From NCBI RefSeq assembly GCF_030519475.1, contig NZ_JAUMKD010000001.1, positions 1,550,001-1,614,000 of the forward strand: a stretch of 64,000 nucleotides of DNA, in the 5' to 3' direction. The position numbers and the translations under genes were made by a program. Numbering within the stretch: position 1 is the stretch's first letter; each line of letters opens with the position of its first letter. The notes beneath the pieces are model-generated. The model was not told the origin of the DNA, made no database searches, and was given only the letters and a program-made list of their open reading frames with translations. The DNA comes from Micromonospora sp. C28SCA-DRY-2. GTDB taxonomy: Bacteria; Actinomycetota; Actinomycetes; Mycobacteriales; Micromonosporaceae. Of the stretch, positions 61,017-64,000 are shown one piece after another.

Positions 61017-61607
61017 TCACGACGTCGACGTGCCTGGCGGGGCGAACCGGTCGACCAGCAGGGCCAGCCGTCGCTCGTGTTCCTCCCGCCGGAGCCGGCC
61101 GTTGCGCATCAGCGTGACCAGCCCGTGCAGCCCACTCCAGAAGGTCTCGGTGAACGTCTCCAGGTCGTCGTCACCGGCGAAGGGGCGCAGCGTCTCGGCC
61201 AGCTCGGCGAAGGCCCGGGCCAACTCGACCGGGGTGTCCTGGCTGGCGAAGGAGAGGTCGACGGGGAGGGTGAATATCGCGTCGTAGAGCGCGGGCCGGC
61301 GTTCGGCGAACGCGGCGTACGCCGTGGCGATGCCGGCCACCGCGTGCCGCGGGTCGGTCGCGGCGGCCCGGGCGGCGGCGAGTTCGACGGCCAGATCGCC
61401 GCAGCCTTCCACGGCGACGGCCGCCATGATGGCGTCCTTGCCCTTGAAGTGGCTGTAGAGGACGGGCTGGCTGTATTCGATCTCGGCGGCGAGCCGGCGG
61501 GTGGTGACGGCGTCCCAGCCCTCCGACTCGGCCAGCTCCCGGGCGGCGGCGATGATCGCCCGCTCCCGCTCAGCCCGCTCCCGCTCGCGCCGCGCCTGAG
61601 TTGACAT
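61017..61607 (-). CDS. TetR family transcriptional regulator
   Basis: A 196-residue TetR regulator. The HTH is AIIAAARELAESEGWDAVTT, then RRLAAEIEYSQPVLYSHFKG and KDAIMAAVAV. The ligand-binding helices follow, with DLSFASQDTPVELARAFAEL and a TetR_C-type end. It is divergent from a DUF4267 membrane-protein gene with two identical-type operators between them, so it probably represses both. The ATG is the first of the frame. Confidence 0.9.
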   Translation of the reverse strand: MSTQARRERERAERERAIIAAARELAESEGWDAVTTRRLAAEIEYSQPVLYSHFKGKDAIMAAVAVEGCGDLAVELAAARAAATDPRHAVAGIATAYAAFAERRPALYDAIFTLPVDLSFASQDTPVELARAFAELAETLRPFAGDDDLETFTETFWSGLHGLVTLMRNGRLRREEHERRLALLVDRFAPPGTSTS

Positions 61608-61616
61608 ACCGGAACT

Positions 61617-61679
61617 CTAGCACCGCTAGCCATTCTGTCGACGCTCTGCTAGCGTCGCTCTCGCATCTAGCACTGCTAG
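61617..61679. promoter_or_regulatory. twin TetR operators with central dyad
   Basis: CTAGC-ACC-GCTAG at 61617-61629 and CTAGC-ACT-GCTAG at 61667-61679 are two 5-3-5 palindromes whose starts are 50 bp apart. Between them GACGCT (61640-61645) is inverted as AGCGTC (61651-61656), containing another GCTAG half-site. All lie between the divergent starts at 61607 and 61695. Confidence 0.78.
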
Positions 61680-61694
61680 CGTTCGGAGTCAGCC

Positions 61695-62066
61695 ATGCTC
61701 AGCACCATCGCCTACGGGCTCGCCGTCGTCCTCAGCCTCTTCTGTGTGCTCATCGGCGCGCGGTTCCTCCTCGCGCCCCAGGCTTCCGCCGCCGGCTACG
61801 GGGTCCCGGCCAAACCGGGCGGGGACGCCGCCTACCTGACGATCAAGGGCGTGCGCGACCTCACCTACGGCCTGCTGGGCCTCGCGCTGATCGCCTTCGC
61901 CAGCGCCGACGCCGTCGCCTGGTACATGCTGATCGTCGCGATCATCCCGTTGGCGGACACCCTCATCGTGCTGCGGCACGGCGGCGCGAAGGCCGTCGCC
62001 TTCGGCATCCACTTCGCCACCGCCGTGGTCATCCTGCTCGACGCCGTCCTGCTCTTCGCCCGCTGA
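61695..62066 (+). CDS. DUF4267 domain membrane protein
   Basis: A 123-residue protein with four transmembrane helices (LAVVLSLFCVLIGARFLLAP, YGLLGLALIAFASADAVAWY, LIVAIIPLADTLIVL, FGIHFATAVVILLDAVLLFA). GYGVPAKPGGDAAYLTIKGV and RDLTYGLLGL are DUF4267 marks. It is divergent from the TetR gene and under the twin operators; such pairs are common in actinomycetes. Function unknown. GGAG lies six bases before the ATG. It ends 11 bp from the end of the convergent LigD polymerase gene. Confidence 0.85.
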   Translation: MLSTIAYGLAVVLSLFCVLIGARFLLAPQASAAGYGVPAKPGGDAAYLTIKGVRDLTYGLLGLALIAFASADAVAWYMLIVAIIPLADTLIVLRHGGAKAVAFGIHFATAVVILLDAVLLFAR

Positions 62067-62077
62067 GCCGGCCGCCG

Positions 62078-62992
62078 TCAGGCGTCGGGGAGTTCGGGCC
62101 CGCCCTCCAGCAGCGGGGCCAACAGGTCGCCGGACTTCTCCACCCGCTTGAGCACCTCGGCGGAGGTGTAGGGGCGGGTGGCGGGACGCTTGCCGGCCGC
62201 ACCGGCGGCGACCTCGTCCCAGGTCAACGGCGTGGACACCGACGGCACCGCCTGGGCGCGCAGCGAGTACGGCGCCACCGTGGTCTTGGCCGCGTTGTTC
62301 TGGCTCCAGTCGATGAAGACCTTCCCCGGCCGCAGGTTCTTCGCCATCTTCGACACGATCAGCTTCGGATGGGCCCGCTCCAGCTCCTGGGCGATCCGCT
62401 TGGCGTAACCGGAGACGACGTCGGCGTCCTGGGCGCCGGCGATCGGGCAGCAGAGCTGCATGCCCTTCTTGCCCGACGTCTTGGGATAGGACGAGATGCC
62501 GTCGGAGGCCAGCCGGTCGCGCATCAGCAGCGCCACCTCGCAGCACTGCTGCAGCGCCGCCGGTGCGCCCGGGTCCAGGTCGACGACCATCATGTCCGGG
62601 TGCTCGCCGATCTTCCACTGCGGCGTGTGCAGCTCCAGCGCGGCCAGGTTGGCCAGCCAGACCAGGGTGGGCAGGTCGTCGGCGACCACGTAGTCGATGG
62701 TCTCCCGGCCCTTGGTCGACCCGGGCGCGGGCAGCGTCTCCACCCGTACCCAGTCGGGGGTCGAGGCCGGCTTGTTCTTCTCGAAGAAGGACTTGTCGTC
62801 CACCCCGTTGGGGAAGCGGATCCGGGTCAGCGCCCGGTCGCTCAGGTGCGGCAGGAGCACCGGGGCGATCCGGGTGTAGTAGTCGATCACCTCGCCCTTG
62901 GTGAACCCGGCCGCCGGATAGAGCACCTTGTCCAGGTTGGACAGCTCCAGCGGGCGGCCCTCGACGTCCACCCGGAGCCGGTCAGCCGGCAT
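62078..62992 (-). CDS. LigD-type polymerase/primase domain protein (NHEJ)
   Basis: A 304-residue stand-alone AEP-type LigD polymerase domain. The metal-binding Asp138 and Asp140 lie in VVDLDPG, as in M. tuberculosis LigD PolDom (Asp137, Asp139). Flanking motifs are LSNLDKVLYPAAGFTKGEVI near the N-terminus, SYPKTSGKKGMQLCCPI and the late FIDWSQNNAAKTTVAPYSLR. It fills gaps with ribonucleotides in end joining. It overlaps the ligase gene by 11 bp (62982-62992) and follows it on the same strand. No Ku gene is in the window. Confidence 0.92.
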   Translation of the reverse strand: MPADRLRVDVEGRPLELSNLDKVLYPAAGFTKGEVIDYYTRIAPVLLPHLSDRALTRIRFPNGVDDKSFFEKNKPASTPDWVRVETLPAPGSTKGRETIDYVVADDLPTLVWLANLAALELHTPQWKIGEHPDMMVVDLDPGAPAALQQCCEVALLMRDRLASDGISSYPKTSGKKGMQLCCPIAGAQDADVVSGYAKRIAQELERAHPKLIVSKMAKNLRPGKVFIDWSQNNAAKTTVAPYSLRAQAVPSVSTPLTWDEVAAGAAGKRPATRPYTSAEVLKRVEKSGDLLAPLLEGGPELPDA

Positions 62993-63971
62993 CGTCGACC
63001 TCCTCGGCGGGCTTGTCCGGTCGCAGCCGGAGCACCCGGGGGAACCGCAGTCGCCCGTCCGGGGTGCGCTGGCCGTACTTCACCTCCACCACGACCCGGG
63101 GTGTTACCCAGATCGCTCCCCGGGCATCCTCGCGCGGCACGTCTCCGGCGAACGGCGACGCGCCGGTGCGCAGCGGCTCCAGCTCACGCAGCAGTTCCCG
63201 CTCCAGGGCCGCGCCGATGCCACCGCCGACCCGGCCCCGGTAGGTGAGCCGGCCGGCCGGGCCGGGCACCCCGACCAGCAGGCCGCCGATCCGGCGGGCG
63301 CCCGGCCGCCAGCCACCCACCACGAAGTCGCCGGTGACCTCCAGCTTGACCTTCACCCAGTCCGGCGAGCGCACCCCCGGCCGGTAGACCGAGTCGACCC
63401 GCTTGGCCATCACCCCCTCCAGGCCGTGCTCGCCGGCGGCCTCGTAGGTGGCCGGGCCGTCGAGGAAGAGCGGCGACACCGCCCACCGCGCGCCGCCCAG
63501 CATCAGGCCGTCCAGGGCCTCCCGGCGGCGGGCGTACGGCCAGCCGGTCAGGTCCTCGCCGTCGAGCCGGAGCAGGTCGAAGATCATGTACGTGACCGGC
63601 ATGACCGCCGCCAGCCGGGCGGCCTTGTTCCGGTCGCGGACGTGCATCCGCTCGGCGAGCGCGGTGAACGAGGGCTGGCCGGTCTCGCCGAGCAGCACCA
63701 CCTCGCCGTCGAGCAGCGCGTCGTCCACCTGGGTACGCAGGGTGGCCAGCTCCGGGTACGCGACCGTGATCTCCACGCCGGAGCGGGCGTAGAGCTGCTG
63801 GCGCCCGCCGGAGATGTCGGCCAGGGCGCGGACCCCGTCCCACTTGAACTCGTACGCCCAGCCGTCACCCGCCGGGAGCTGCCCGGTCATCGCGAGCATC
63901 GGCTTGAGCGGTGCGCCGGGCACCTCATGACTGTAGTTGCCGGCCGAAGCGCTCGCGCCCGCTTCGATCAT
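62982..63971 (-). CDS. ATP-dependent DNA ligase, LigD ligase-domain type
   Basis: A 329-residue ATP-dependent DNA ligase. The nucleotidyl Lys43 is in YEFKWDGVRALAD (KxDG). Conserved motifs include LLDGEVVLLGETGQPSF, TYMIFDLLRLDGEDLTGWP and EGVMAKRVDSVYRPG, and the OB domain with VVEVKYGQRTPDGRLRFPR. A nuclease domain is absent, so this is a split LigD. The ATG (AGGA upstream) is complete at the right edge; the gene lies 29 bp inside the window. It is followed by the polymerase gene with an overlap, pointing to a two-gene operon. Confidence 0.92.
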   Translation of the reverse strand: MIEAGASASAGNYSHEVPGAPLKPMLAMTGQLPAGDGWAYEFKWDGVRALADISGGRQQLYARSGVEITVAYPELATLRTQVDDALLDGEVVLLGETGQPSFTALAERMHVRDRNKAARLAAVMPVTYMIFDLLRLDGEDLTGWPYARRREALDGLMLGGARWAVSPLFLDGPATYEAAGEHGLEGVMAKRVDSVYRPGVRSPDWVKVKLEVTGDFVVGGWRPGARRIGGLLVGVPGPAGRLTYRGRVGGGIGAALERELLRELEPLRTGASPFAGDVPREDARGAIWVTPRVVVEVKYGQRTPDGRLRFPRVLRLRPDKPAEEVDDAG

Positions 63972-64000
63972 TTGCGATCCTGGGCTGTACCGGGGAGAGG

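Overview
The window is very GC-rich DNA with dense, strongly GC3-biased genes, many GTG starts and a gene set typical of a filamentous actinomycete. The most likely source is the Micromonosporaceae (Micromonospora or a close relative). Supporting markers are SepH, futalosine-pathway menaquinone genes mqnB and mqnD, an actinobacterial XPB helicase, a SigE-family sigma factor, DUF3027, DUF2530, PspC and MT0933-type proteins. I found no rRNA, tRNA, CRISPR array, transposase or prophage genes. The genus is an inference from gene content.

Layout. 1-4.5 kb: stress and envelope genes (FUSC protein, hemerythrin, AI-2E-type permease, hydrolase). 4.6-7.7 kb: a translationally coupled GH65 glycoside phosphorylase and beta-phosphoglucomutase-like pair. 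7.7-10.9 kb: a thioesterase, an unusual Pro/Ala-rich membrane protein and a MalK-type ATPase without local permeases. 11-16.8 kb: a tight four-gene operon that makes and exports a teichoic-acid-like phosphopolymer. 16.9-19.2 kb: L-serine dehydratase, then a 50/51-bp tandem repeat array and a PspC protein. 19.3-31.8 kb: central metabolism and housekeeping (acyl-CoA dehydrogenase, aldose epimerase, PdxH, citrate synthase, SerC, SepH, aldo/keto reductase, ThpR).

31.9-38.9 kb holds a MarR-regulated exporter, a purine permease, DUF2530 and DUF3027 proteins, another MFS protein and mqnB. mqnD, the next gene in Streptomyces coelicolor, lies 3 kb away here. Between them sits a divergent WYL regulator and DHA2 drug exporter pair with a perfect operator palindrome, which looks like a foreign cassette. 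42.8-50.1 kb: cold-shock protein, phosphatase, helicase-associated protein, L,D-transpeptidase, XPB helicase and a HicAB toxin-antitoxin pair with its own palindrome. 50.2-57.3 kb: secreted and regulatory genes (beta-helix surface protein, DivIVA remnant, M43 metalloprotease, a small cationic protein, SigE with a downstream membrane partner). 57.5-64 kb: membrane, secreted and GNAT proteins, a TetR/DUF4267 pair with twin operators, and a split LigD (polymerase and ligase as separate overlapping genes).

The best candidates for a second look are the mqnB/mqnD cassette, the phosphopolymer operon with its degenerate nucleotidyltransferase fusion, the intergenic tandem array, the palindrome and 23-bp repeat cluster near 53.5 kb, and the start-less DivIVA fragment. 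I did not find a clearly new multi-gene defence or biosynthetic system. Most of the window is conserved actinobacterial backbone with small accessory insertions.
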